Shown piece by piece: positions 44,716 to 53,007 of a stretch of DNA of 64,000 bases. A model generated the notes under the pieces. That model saw nothing but the letters and a program-made list of their open reading frames with translations, was not told the origin of the DNA and did no database searches. Numbering within the stretch: the stretch's first letter is position 1; each line of letters begins with the position of its first letter. Both the position numbers and the translations under genes were made by a program. Origin of the DNA: Halodurantibacterium flavum (GTDB taxonomy: Bacteria > Pseudomonadota > Alphaproteobacteria > Rhodobacterales > Rhodobacteraceae); the NCBI RefSeq assembly GCF_042681825.1, contig NZ_JBHUGH010000037.1, positions 83,123 to 147,122 of the forward strand, given 5' to 3'.

Positions 44716-45539
44716 TGGAGCGGCAGGGCTTCGCGCATCTGGAGATCCGCAACGTCTCGCGCGCGTTCGTGCGCGGGCGCCAGAGGGTGCAGGCGCTTGG
44801 CGATGTGAACCTTTCCGTGCGCGGGTCCGAGGTGGTGGTGATCCTTGGTCCGTCCGGTTGCGGCAAGACGACGCTTCTGCGGCTGGTGGCGGGGCTGACG
44901 CCGCCCGATACGGGGCGCATCCTGATCGGCGGGCAGCCGCCGCGACCGGGGCGGGACAGCGCGATGGTGTTCCAGTCGTTCCGGCTGCTGCCATGGAAGA
45001 CCACCCGCCAGAACGTGGCCTTTGCCCTGTCGCATCTGCCGCGCGCGGAACGGGCCGCCCGGGCGGACCATTACCTGTCGCTTGTCGGTCTGGCGCGGTT
45101 CGCCGCTTCCTGGCCGTCCGAGCTTTCGGGCGGGATGCGGCAGCGCCTTGCGCTCGCGCGGGCGCTTGCGGCCGAGGCGCCGATGCTCTTGATGGACGAA
45201 CCCTTTGCCAGCCTTGATGCGCAGACGCGGGAACTGATGCAGCAGGAACTGCTGCGGCTCTTGACGCTGCGGCCGGCGACCGTCCTTTTCGTGACCCATA
45301 GCGTGGATGAGGCGCTGTTTCTCGCGGATCGGGTGGTGCTGCTCTCGCCGCGTCCGGGGCGGGTCGTGGAAACGGTCGATCTGCCCTTTGGCCGCAGCCG
45401 CCGCGACGCGGGCGCCGACCCGCGGGACGACCCGGATTTCCCGCTGATCCGCCGCCACCTCTGGGAGCGGCTGCGCGCCATGGTGCTGGACGACCCCACG
45501 TCGGACTTTTTCGGCAGGGATCCGCGCGGCGGCGCCTAG
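44712..45539 (+). CDS. ABC transporter ATP-binding protein, SsuB/TauB type
   Basis: A 275-residue ATPase that powers the adjacent permease. Walker A is GPSGCGKTT, the Q loop MVFQSFRLLPW, the signature LSGGMRQRLALARAL, Walker B LLMDEPFASLD and the switch His THSVDEAL. It overlaps the binding-protein gene by 4 bases. Its 3' end overlaps the end of the convergent signalling operon by 4 bases, so the two operons abut without spacer. Confidence 0.93.
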   Translation: MMERQGFAHLEIRNVSRAFVRGRQRVQALGDVNLSVRGSEVVVILGPSGCGKTTLLRLVAGLTPPDTGRILIGGQPPRPGRDSAMVFQSFRLLPWKTTRQNVAFALSHLPRAERAARADHYLSLVGLARFAASWPSELSGGMRQRLALARALAAEAPMLLMDEPFASLDAQTRELMQQELLRLLTLRPATVLFVTHSVDEALFLADRVVLLSPRPGRVVETVDLPFGRSRRDAGADPRDDPDFPLIRRHLWERLRAMVLDDPTSDFFGRDPRGGA

Positions 45540-45913
45540 AAGCAGAGGATCTCTGCCTCGGCCTGCGCGCGCCGCAGGTTCGCCACGGCCTCGGTCGCCG
45601 GCGCGGTGCCGCGAAAGATCGCCGCCCGTTCGCCGGCCATCTGCCGCATCGACAGAACCGTTTCCCCGGCCACATAGTCGTCATAGGGCAGGATCGAGGC
45701 GATCGTGTCGATCGAGCAGGCGCAGCGCGCCATGCTGTCGCGGGTCTGTCCGTTCACCGCAAGACAGCCAAAGATGTAGTCGGCCCGCGCGATGGTCGGA
45801 TAGTCGTTCAGGTCCTGCGCCGCCGCCGCCATGGGGAGACACGCGGCGAAAAGGGGGGCGATCCCCATCGCGGTCATCGTGCGGATCATCCGCCGCATCA
45901 CTGGTCGCATCAT
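45536..45913 (-). CDS. small exported cysteine-containing protein, unknown
   Basis: A 125-residue protein with a signal peptide (cleavage near AAAQ, about residue 32). The mature part has four Cys (FGCLAV, ARCACSID, ILCF), spaced for two disulfides or metal binding. I do not recognise a family. It is the last gene of the signalling operon; its ATG overlaps the stop of the previous gene (ATGA). Similar short exported proteins occur in other XoxF islands in my recollection. A periplasmic sensor accessory or electron-transfer partner are possibilities only. Confidence 0.7.
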   Translation of the reverse strand: MMRPVMRRMIRTMTAMGIAPLFAACLPMAAAAQDLNDYPTIARADYIFGCLAVNGQTRDSMARCACSIDTIASILPYDDYVAGETVLSMRQMAGERAAIFRGTAPATEAVANLRRAQAEAEILCF

Positions 45914-46491
45914 CGGTCCTCCGCAATCAGGGTCAGGGAGGAATGATATCCCCCTGCGCCCGCGCCGGTATCGGCAGAAAGTCTGACAAGCGGCAGGGGC
46001 GCCGCCTCGTCGAGCGTAAAGCCAAGCCGCAGGTCGGCGAACCACCCCATCCGGTCGCGGTTCGGATCATTTGCAAAGGGGGCGACCACGATTTCGGTCC
46101 GCCCGGCAGGCAGCGGCTCCGGCAGCGGGGTCGTGTCGGCCACCAGGGCCTCGCGGATGCGGTTGCGGATGTAGAAGGGGCTGCCGCCCGTCTCCTCGGC
46201 CATTCTGCGCACGACCGTTTCCAGAAAGAACAGAAGCGCCGGGTTGCCACCTTCGGCGGGCAGCGCGCCCAAGGGGCGGGTGCGGTCGTCAACGCTATGC
46301 GACAGGGTCATCCGGCCCTCGGCGTCGGGGGCCGACAGCGTCAGCTCGCCCAGGGTGCCGTCATCCTCATGGGCAAAGCGCAGCGGCAGGGCGGCGGTCA
46401 TATCGCCGGTGCGGAACAGCGTGTCCGACAAGGGGCCGGCAGAGGCCGCAAAGGGCAGCAGGACCCAGAGTGCCAGGAGGAGCCATTTCAT
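45910..46491 (-). CDS. exported protein of unknown function in the signalling operon
   Basis: A 193-residue protein with a clear signal peptide (cleavage after ASA, residue 20) and no cysteines in the mature part. It begins GPLSDTLFRTGDMTAALPLRFAHEDD and ends with GYHSSLTLIAEDR; the rest has no motif I recognise. The ATG at 46491 overlaps the stop of the response regulator gene and its own stop overlaps the next start. Being encoded directly after a sensor kinase/regulator pair, it may be a periplasmic input or output of that system. This is inference from position. Confidence 0.7.
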   Translation of the reverse strand: MKWLLLALWVLLPFAASAGPLSDTLFRTGDMTAALPLRFAHEDDGTLGELTLSAPDAEGRMTLSHSVDDRTRPLGALPAEGGNPALLFFLETVVRRMAEETGGSPFYIRNRIREALVADTTPLPEPLPAGRTEIVVAPFANDPNRDRMGWFADLRLGFTLDEAAPLPLVRLSADTGAGAGGYHSSLTLIAEDR

Positions 46492-47171
46492 GCGCAATCC
46501 CCACCCCGCGTCAGGACGAAGCCGCGCCCGCGCAGGGTGCGCAGCGCCAGCCCCGAGTCGGCCAGCGGTGCAAGCTTGCGCCGCAGATAGCCCACATAGA
46601 CATCGACCACATTTTCCGCCGATCCGCCATGCGGCGCCCAGAGCGCGTCAAAGATCGCCCCCCGGCTGACGATCTGGCCCGGATGCTGCATCATGAACTG
46701 CAAAAGCTCGCCCTCTCTCTCGGTCAGCAGGATACGTGTTTCAGCCTGGCGCAGGGTCCGGGTCGCGGGGTCATAGCTTGCCGTGCCCAGCCGGATCGCG
46801 CGGTCCGGTTCCGCCCGCAGCAACTGGACCCTCAGCCGGGCGATGACCTCGGACAGTTCGAAGGGTTTGACGATGTAGTCGCCCGCCCCGGCGGCCAGCC
46901 CCTCGGCCCGGTCCTCGACCCGCGCGCGGGCCGAGAGCACGATGGCGGGCATCGCATGGCCTCGCAGCCGCAGGTCCTGCAACAGCCGCGCGCCGCAATC
47001 GGGGCCCAGCATCATGTCGACGATGGCCGCATCGAAGGACCGGCGTTCGAGCATCTCCAGCGCGCCCTCGGCGGTCGCGGCATGGGCCGTGGCATAGCCC
47101 TCGGCGCCCAGCCCCCGCCGCAGCAGGGACGCGATATCCTCGTCATCCTCGACGATCAGGATGTCAGGCAT
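46488..47171 (-). CDS. OmpR/PhoB-family response regulator
   Basis: A 227-residue regulator with a receiver domain (DILIVEDDEDIASLL; phosphorylated Asp in AAIVDMMLGPD, Lys in DYIVKPF) and a winged-helix domain (about 130-222) with LLTEREGELLQFMM and VVDVYVGYLRRKL. The start overlaps the kinase gene by 16 bases, so the pair is surely cognate. In Paracoccus and Methylobacterium, OmpR-type pairs (MxaYX, MxbDM) control methanol oxidation genes; this pair could be the equivalent, but identity is inferred from context only. Confidence 0.9.
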   Translation of the reverse strand: MPDILIVEDDEDIASLLRRGLGAEGYATAHAATAEGALEMLERRSFDAAIVDMMLGPDCGARLLQDLRLRGHAMPAIVLSARARVEDRAEGLAAGAGDYIVKPFELSEVIARLRVQLLRAEPDRAIRLGTASYDPATRTLRQAETRILLTEREGELLQFMMQHPGQIVSRGAIFDALWAPHGGSAENVVDVYVGYLRRKLAPLADSGLALRTLRGRGFVLTRGGDCA

Positions 47172-48724
47172 GACATGTCCTCCGGTTCGGTCAGCAGGGA
47201 TTGCGCGGCCTGCGGCAGGCGGATCGCCACGCAGAGGCCGCGGTCGGAACTGCCAAGCGCAAGGGTGCCGCCATGCGCCTCGATCACCCAGCGCGCGAGC
47301 GCAAGGCCCACGCCGAAACCGGGGGTGGCCGCCCCCGCATCGCCCCGGCCAAAGCGTTCGGTCACATGGTCCAGCAGATGCGGGCCAAGCCCCGGCCCGT
47401 CGTCGCAGAACCGCAATGTCACCATGCCCTGCGTGACGGACGCGGTAATCTGCAGCCGTGCCCGGGCGCCTGCATATTTCGCGGCATTCTCGATCAGCCC
47501 CGCCGCGACCTGACGCAGCCATTCCGGGTCGCCCGTCACCACGGCCCCGGGCGCGATACGGCGGTCGATCCGCATCTGGGCGATCAGCGGGCGCAGGTCT
47601 TCCAGCGCGGCCTCGATCAGCGGCGCCAGCGCGACGGGCCGGCGGTCGAGGTCAAGCTGCCCGCTTTCAGACCGGGCTATGCGCAACAGATCCTCGATCC
47701 GGCGGAAAAGCCGTCTGGCCCGGCTGCGGATCGTGACGAAGGCCGTCGCCCATGGATCGGGGGCGCCACGCATCCCCAGTTCGGCCTCGCCCAGGATGAC
47801 GGTCAGGGGGGTGCGCAGCTCATGGCTCACATCGGCGAAAAAGCGGCGCCGTTCGGCATCGGTGCGGGCAAGACGGGCGTTTGCCTCTTGCAGGCGGGCG
47901 GTGCGGTCTGCCACAAGCGTTTCCAGCCGCGCGCGCCGACGGTCGAGCCGCCGCGCCATCTGCCGCATCCGCGCGAAAAGCAGCGACAGTTCATCCCCCG
48001 GCTCGTCCCCCGGTTCATCCCTGTCGCCCCCGGCGAGCGCGAGATGTTCCGCCCCCGCCGTGGCCTGACGCAGCCGCCGCGCCAGCGGGCGCAGCAGCAG
48101 AAGCCACAGGCAAAGAAGCGTCGCGGGCGCCGCCACTGCCACGGCAATCGCATACCCCCCAAGGTCGCGGCGCAGCCGGGACAGCGCGGACATCGCCGCA
48201 TCGCGCCGCCGGCGTTCCAGTTCGATCTGTTCCGACAAGAGCGGCGGCACCTGCAGCGCATAAAGGCTGAGTGCCGCCCGCGCCCCGTCCGACCCCGGCG
48301 GATAGCGGTCGAGCGCGCGGGAAAGCTGCCGGAACTGCGCCTGCGCCCGGGCCAGCAGCAGGGCAGGGGCGGCGCGGCGATCGGCCTCGGCCGTGTCATG
48401 CGCCTCGGCTACATCGGCGGCGATCATGCGTTCGAGCGCGGCAAAGGCATGGGCCACCGCCGCTTCCTCGGGCGGGGTGGCGCCGGTCGCGTCGGGCGGC
48501 CGGGCAAGCGAGGCCGTCACCCGTTCGTTGACGCGCGATGACAGGGCCGCATAGGCCTCCATCCGCCCCTGGGCGGCGATTGCGCTTGCCGCATGACCCT
48601 CGGCCCGGGCGAGACCGTGTACGGCGATCCCCGCGGCCAGAACGGCAAGGGCCGCAAGGCTCGCGGCCCCCAGCATGAGGCGCAGCCGCAGGTTCGCGCG
48701 GTGCCGCTTCATGCGTCCTCTCAT
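47156..48724 (-). CDS. transmembrane sensor histidine kinase
   Basis: A 522-residue kinase. A membrane helix at about 14-38 and another at about 190-215 bracket an Ala/Arg-rich periplasmic helical domain. A HAMP-like segment follows, then HisKA with FFADVSHELRTPLTVILGEA as His site, and HATPase with LIENAAKYAG, DDGPGLG and GFGVGLALAR. The start overlaps the preceding hybrid kinase stop (ATGA), and its 3' end overlaps the OmpR-type regulator. No known ligand-binding fold is visible in the sensor region. Confidence 0.9.
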   Translation of the reverse strand: MRGRMKRHRANLRLRLMLGAASLAALAVLAAGIAVHGLARAEGHAASAIAAQGRMEAYAALSSRVNERVTASLARPPDATGATPPEEAAVAHAFAALERMIAADVAEAHDTAEADRRAAPALLLARAQAQFRQLSRALDRYPPGSDGARAALSLYALQVPPLLSEQIELERRRRDAAMSALSRLRRDLGGYAIAVAVAAPATLLCLWLLLLRPLARRLRQATAGAEHLALAGGDRDEPGDEPGDELSLLFARMRQMARRLDRRRARLETLVADRTARLQEANARLARTDAERRRFFADVSHELRTPLTVILGEAELGMRGAPDPWATAFVTIRSRARRLFRRIEDLLRIARSESGQLDLDRRPVALAPLIEAALEDLRPLIAQMRIDRRIAPGAVVTGDPEWLRQVAAGLIENAAKYAGARARLQITASVTQGMVTLRFCDDGPGLGPHLLDHVTERFGRGDAGAATPGFGVGLALARWVIEAHGGTLALGSSDRGLCVAIRLPQAAQSLLTEPEDMSCLTS

Positions 48725-50070
48725 GGCCGGTGCTCCAGCAGGGTCAGGATCGCCTGTTGCAGCACCGGCTCGGCCACCGGCTTTTCCAAGACCTGCACGG
48801 CCAGCCCCCGCGCCTGCGCCACAAGAAAGGGCGCCCGTTCCGCCGTCACCAAGAGCGCGGGCAGATCGCCCAGCCGGTCGCGAAAGGCGCGGATGGTGCG
48901 CAGCCCCGTATCGCCCCGGTCAAGCTGATAATCGCTCAGCAGGATGTCGGGCGGCGGTCCCTGCGCCAGAAGGCCAAGCGCCGCGTCCGTCCCCGCGGCG
49001 GCGGCGACCTGCATTCCCCAGCCCTGCATCAGCAACACATAGGCGCCGCGCATCGCCGTGTCGTTTTCGACCACCATCGCCCGCCGTCCCCGCAGCGCAG
49101 CGCCCGCCCCCATGCCCGCAACACCGCGCTGTTGCGGCGGCACCAGCCGCAGCGGTGCCGCATCGCGGGCCGGGGGCAGCCAGACGCGAAAGCAACTGCC
49201 CGTCCCCGGACGGCTGCGCAGGTCAAGTTCGTGGCCGAAACGGTTGCAGGCGCGGCGCACGATCGACAGGCCCAGCCCGCTGCCGGGGATCGACCCCTGG
49301 GGGTCCAGCCGCTCGAACTCGTTGAAGATGCGGTCGCGGTCATGGGCGGCGATGCCGGGGCCTGTGTCATGTACCTCGAGCGCGAACATCCCGCGCGCGC
49401 GCCGCACCCCGACAAGGATCCGGCCCTGCGGTGTGTATTTGATGGCGTTGGACAGAAGGTTCTGCGCGATGCTGCGCAGATAGACCGGGCTGCTTTCGAC
49501 GATGGCCGAACTCGGGACACATCTCAGGTCGAGCCCGCGCGCCCGGGCCTGCCCCTCGAAATCGACCGCGAGCCGCAGCAGAAGCTGGCCCAGATCGACG
49601 GGCTCGGGTGTCACCTCCAGCGCGCGGCTGTCGAGGCGGGAGATGTCCAGCAGCGCGCGGATCAGCTCTTCGGCGGAATCGAAGGCGGTGTTGATCCGCC
49701 CCACCACCTCGGCCTGCGCAGGGTCGCGCAGCAGGTCCGCCAGATGCGAGAGAAAGAGCTTGGCCGCGCTGAGCGGTTGCAGCAGGTCGTGGCTTGCCGC
49801 CCGCAGAAAGCGGGACTTGGCGCGGTTCGCCTCTTCGGCCATTTCGCGCGCGGTATCGAGTTCGCGGTTGATCGTCCCCAGTTCCGCGAGCGTGCGTTCC
49901 AGATCGCGGTTGCGGGCCATCACCTCTTTTTCCAGCACCGCCGCCGTGCGCGACAGGGCATAGGTGGAACTGCGCGCATTCTCGATCCGGTCGAGCCGGG
50001 CCGCCAGCGCCTGGTTGATGCGCAGAAGCTTTTCGATCTGGCGATGCGGGCTGTCTTCCTCACGCAGCAT
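48721..50070 (-). CDS. soluble hybrid histidine kinase (NahK/ErcS'-like)
   Basis: A 449-residue cytoplasmic kinase. An N-terminal coiled coil (about 10-85) leads to HisKA with FLRAASHDLLQPLSAAKLFL, HATPase with NLLSNAIKYTPQG, HDTGPGI and GSGLGLSIV, and a C-terminal receiver (about 335-445) with Asp in ILLSDYQLDRGDTG. SHDLLQPL is the His-box form of the NahK/ErcS' kinases tied to LuxR-type alcohol-oxidation regulators in pseudomonads. The ATG at 50070 has a GGGGGCGG upstream. It overlaps the FIST gene by 11 bases, so the FIST protein is the likely input. Confidence 0.88.
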   Translation of the reverse strand: MLREEDSPHRQIEKLLRINQALAARLDRIENARSSTYALSRTAAVLEKEVMARNRDLERTLAELGTINRELDTAREMAEEANRAKSRFLRAASHDLLQPLSAAKLFLSHLADLLRDPAQAEVVGRINTAFDSAEELIRALLDISRLDSRALEVTPEPVDLGQLLLRLAVDFEGQARARGLDLRCVPSSAIVESSPVYLRSIAQNLLSNAIKYTPQGRILVGVRRARGMFALEVHDTGPGIAAHDRDRIFNEFERLDPQGSIPGSGLGLSIVRRACNRFGHELDLRSRPGTGSCFRVWLPPARDAAPLRLVPPQQRGVAGMGAGAALRGRRAMVVENDTAMRGAYVLLMQGWGMQVAAAAGTDAALGLLAQGPPPDILLSDYQLDRGDTGLRTIRAFRDRLGDLPALLVTAERAPFLVAQARGLAVQVLEKPVAEPVLQQAILTLLEHRP

Positions 50071-51220
50071 CGCCGCCCCCGGGGTCGAGGAAGGCAAGCC
50101 CGACGAAGGTCTGGTTCACATGAACCCCGCCATGCTGTTCGCCATAGGTGTTGAAGCCCGCCACGTTGTGCCGCGCGAACATGCGCGCCACCGTATCCTC
50201 CAGCCCCGCCTGTTCCAGCGCGATGCGGCGCAGGATGCAGTCAAAGGCCAGGATCATCACCGAACGGTCCTCAAGCCCGCTCAGCCGGTGTTCCAGCCCG
50301 TGGGTCATGTCCTCGGCCCGGCCCAGCGAGAGCATCATTCCCGGCTCTATCGCCGACATGAGGTGAAGCGCGCCGTCGGGGGTCGCCTCGCGGATCGCGC
50401 GCACCTGATGACGGCCGCCGATCCGCACCAGCAGCGGGTGCCGTGCAAAGACGCGCGGCCCCAGCGCATCGGCGGCAACGCCCACAAGACGGGCATATTC
50501 CTCGGCCGCGGGTTCGTCGTTTATGGACAGGATCAGCCGGTCTTCCGGCAGGGCCGCGGTGACGACCATCCGTTCCTGCGCCGCAGAGAAATGATCGAAG
50601 ACGATCTCTTCGATCGCGAAATCCGTCTCGAACAGGCAGAAGATCGCGCTGCCCTGACGGGTTTCGGCATCGAGCACCAGACGGGTATTGTCGAACCGCA
50701 GCCCGTCGCCGGCCGATCCGCCCAGAACCAGAAGCTGCGGCAGCGTCGCGTCCACGGTGGCCACGACGATTTCTTCCTGCTGCGACAACCCGTCGATCAG
50801 CAAAAGCCCGAACCGCGTGCGGCCCGGCAGGCTGCCGAACCGGTCGTTCAGGGCCCGCAGCGCGTCCATCCAGTCAAGTGCTGCCATGGTGCGCAGGTTG
50901 CCGAGCCAGATCGCATCGGCCCGGAACCGCGCGGCGGGAAAGCCGATGGCGACCAGCGTGCCGTTCCGGTAGCCGTCCGCCGCGAATTCCCCGGCCGAGG
51001 AACAGCCCATGATCCGGCATCCCGGTCCGAGACCCGTGCGGAGATCGGCAAGAAGCCCGTTTTCCAGATGCTCCGGCGCGCCGAAAAGCAGCATCGCCGC
51101 CGGCATCACCGGGATCATTTCCCTCAGGATATGGGCCGCCGCGTCAGGGGCTGCGCCGGCCGCGGTCACGACCCTGGGATGTCCCGCCGCTGCTCCGACG
51201 CTTCTGTCGTGCCTGTTCAC
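50060..51220 (-). CDS. FIST domain sensor protein (NosP-like)
   Basis: A 386-residue soluble protein with FIST_N (about 40-230) and FIST_C (about 235-375) domains. Recognisable blocks are IMGCSSAGEF, LLLIDGLSQQEE, LVLGGSAGDGL and FNTYGEQHGGVHVNQTFVGLAF. FIST proteins bind small ligands; NosP in Pseudomonas binds haem-NO and inhibits the co-encoded kinase NahK. Here too the next, overlapping gene is a NahK-like hybrid kinase. Whether the ligand is NO, haem, an aldehyde or another C1-related molecule cannot be told. Confidence 0.88.
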   Translation of the reverse strand: MNRHDRSVGAAAGHPRVVTAAGAAPDAAAHILREMIPVMPAAMLLFGAPEHLENGLLADLRTGLGPGCRIMGCSSAGEFAADGYRNGTLVAIGFPAARFRADAIWLGNLRTMAALDWMDALRALNDRFGSLPGRTRFGLLLIDGLSQQEEIVVATVDATLPQLLVLGGSAGDGLRFDNTRLVLDAETRQGSAIFCLFETDFAIEEIVFDHFSAAQERMVVTAALPEDRLILSINDEPAAEEYARLVGVAADALGPRVFARHPLLVRIGGRHQVRAIREATPDGALHLMSAIEPGMMLSLGRAEDMTHGLEHRLSGLEDRSVMILAFDCILRRIALEQAGLEDTVARMFARHNVAGFNTYGEQHGGVHVNQTFVGLAFLDPGGGDAA

Positions 51221-51256
51221 GGCGCCCCTCCCTCTGCGCCCGATGCGGCGGATCGT

Positions 51257-51979
51257 TCAGTGACTGAAGATGCGCGCCCGGTTCGCGGCCAGCGCCGCCT
51301 GTGTCCGGTTGCGCACGTTGATCTTCTGCATGATCGCCGCGATATGGGTCTTGACGGTCGCCTCGGTGATCGAAAGCTCCCACGATATGATCTTGTTGGG
51401 CCGCCCCTGGCAGATCAGGCGCAGGATGTTCATCTGCTGCGGCGTCAGGGTCGCAAAGCGCTGCATGAGGTCGGCCAGTTCCGTATCGGCCGCCTGTGCC
51501 GCCCCCGCGTCATAGCCGTCGGGCGTTACCAGATCGCCGCCCCACATCCGCTCGAACGCCTCGATCATGCGGGCGCGCGGCAGGCTTTTGGAGACGAAGC
51601 CCTGCGCCCCGGCCGCCATCGCCGCCGTGACCATCGCCGGGTCGATCTCGGCCGAGATGACGGTGACGGGCACATCCCCCGCCTGCCGTTGCAGCGCCAT
51701 GATGCCCTCGACGCCCTCGACATCCGGCAGCCGGAGGTCGAGCACGATGGCATCGGGGCGCGGCCCCTCGCGCAGCATCCTTTGCGCCGCCTGCAGGTTT
51801 GTTGCCACCCGCGCGCGCCGCAGGCCGAACGCATGGCTGAGCGTCATCGAAAGCGCGTCGCAGAACAGCGGGTGGTCGTCGACGATGAGAATGTCATCCA
51901 CAATCCGCGCGTGTGTGCCGCGGGCATGACTTCCCTGGTCGGGGGCGCGGGCCGCGTCCCAGTCAGAAACATATCCCAT
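51257..51979 (-). CDS. LuxR/NarL-family response regulator
   Basis: A 240-residue regulator with a receiver domain (DDILIVDDHPLFCDALSM; Asp in AIVLDLRLPD; Lys in GFVSKSLPRA) and a C-terminal LuxR helix-turn-helix (LTPQQMNILRLICQG, ITEATVKTHIAAIM). The ATG at 51979 follows GGAGG by 5 bases. It heads the signalling operon and resembles FlhR of Paracoccus and ErbR/PedR2-type regulators that switch PQQ alcohol dehydrogenase genes. The hybrid kinase downstream is the expected partner. It is a good candidate for the main regulator of xoxF here. Confidence 0.88.
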   Translation of the reverse strand: MGYVSDWDAARAPDQGSHARGTHARIVDDILIVDDHPLFCDALSMTLSHAFGLRRARVATNLQAAQRMLREGPRPDAIVLDLRLPDVEGVEGIMALQRQAGDVPVTVISAEIDPAMVTAAMAAGAQGFVSKSLPRARMIEAFERMWGGDLVTPDGYDAGAAQAADTELADLMQRFATLTPQQMNILRLICQGRPNKIISWELSITEATVKTHIAAIMQKINVRNRTQAALAANRARIFSH

Positions 51980-52113
51980 GATTTCCTCCACTGCCGGGCG
52001 AGCCTCCTCCGCGCGCCCCGACAGTGGAAAGAGTAGTGCGCGTTTTGTCGCAGGGGAATAGTTTTGTGCACTGCGGTACACGAAAGTCCCGATTTCGGGG
52101 TTGGGGGAGGGGC
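51980..52113 (-). promoter_or_regulatory. promoter region of the signalling operon and end of the SoxYZ-like gene
   Basis: CCCGA-TT-TCGGG at 52088-52099 lies just after the SoxYZ-like stop and could terminate it. Nearer the LuxR gene, CCACTG (from 51989) and CAGTGG form the ends of a GC-rich stem up to 52027. Around 52066-52081, GTGCAC-TGCG-GTACAC is an imperfect inverted repeat that could be an operator. No clear sigma-70 elements stand out. Confidence 0.35.
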
Positions 52114-52908
52114 TCATCCCCGGCCCTCCAGCGGCAGATCCTGTTCAAAGCGGTTGCCGCGCGTATCGGTCGCCACCACACGCAGCGCGGGTGCGCCGTT
52201 GTCCCGGAACCGGAAATCATAGACCGGATCCTCGGAGACCGAGATGCCGCCCTCGACCGCGAAGAGCATCTCCTCACCCTGCCAGACCTCAAGCTGGTCG
52301 ACGAAATGCGCGGGGATGTTCAGCAGCGTGCGCTGGTCGCGCTGCAGGCCGGAATAGTTCGGATGCCGGATCATCAGGCGCACCTGGCGATAGCCATCGG
52401 CCTTTTGCAGGGACAAAAGCCGCATCCGCCCCATCTGGGCCAGTGCCTCGGCGGCATCGCGGCCCGCAGGTGCGGCGCATCCCCCCGTCGCCCTGACAAA
52501 GCGGCCCGTCATCAGCGTGCCGCCCTCGCTTTCGGCGATGGCGCGGATGTTGGAATACTGCTCGACCCGCACGCGCATCTCAAAGTCGAGCGGGTGCATG
52601 GCGGGCGACAGCCGGATCGTCGCCGCCACCGGAGCGGGGTTTTCGTCGACCACCAGCACCAGTTCCCCGATCACCGGCGCGTCGGGCGGCTGGGTCAGGT
52701 GCACCGGCACCAGCGCCGGGTCATAGGCACGGAAGGGCGCGTCGAGCGCCAGCGCATCCCCCGCAGGTTCCGGCGTGACATCGCCCAGAATGTCATAGGC
52801 AAGGTCATCCCAACTGCCGCCCGCGCGCAGCGGGTTCTCCGCCTCTGCGTGAACCGGCGCCGCGAACAGCATGGCAACAGTCAGGCATGATGCAAGGGCG
52901 CGGCGCAT
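52114..52908 (-). CDS. quinoprotein dehydrogenase-associated SoxYZ-like carrier protein
   Basis: A 264-residue exported protein (signal peptide to about residue 22). A SoxY-like domain (about 30-150) ends in TGGCAAPAG with Cys144, the likely carrier cysteine, and a SoxZ-like domain (about 165-264) follows with VRLMIRHPNYSG and DNGAPALRV. The fused carrier type is known from PQQ alcohol dehydrogenase loci. In sulfur oxidation SoxYZ carries intermediates on that Cys. What this version carries is unknown. AAGGAGG precedes the ATG. It is divergent from a metallohydrolase gene 99 bases away. Confidence 0.88.
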   Translation of the reverse strand: MRRALASCLTVAMLFAAPVHAEAENPLRAGGSWDDLAYDILGDVTPEPAGDALALDAPFRAYDPALVPVHLTQPPDAPVIGELVLVVDENPAPVAATIRLSPAMHPLDFEMRVRVEQYSNIRAIAESEGGTLMTGRFVRATGGCAAPAGRDAAEALAQMGRMRLLSLQKADGYRQVRLMIRHPNYSGLQRDQRTLLNIPAHFVDQLEVWQGEEMLFAVEGGISVSEDPVYDFRFRDNGAPALRVVATDTRGNRFEQDLPLEGRG

Positions 52909-53007
52909 GGGGTCCTCCTTGGTCCCATCAAAGCACCAACCGCGCCGCCCGGCCATGCGACTTTCGGTTGAGTTCCCGCGCCCCCCGCGCTGGGGCAAGC
53001 TGGGGCG

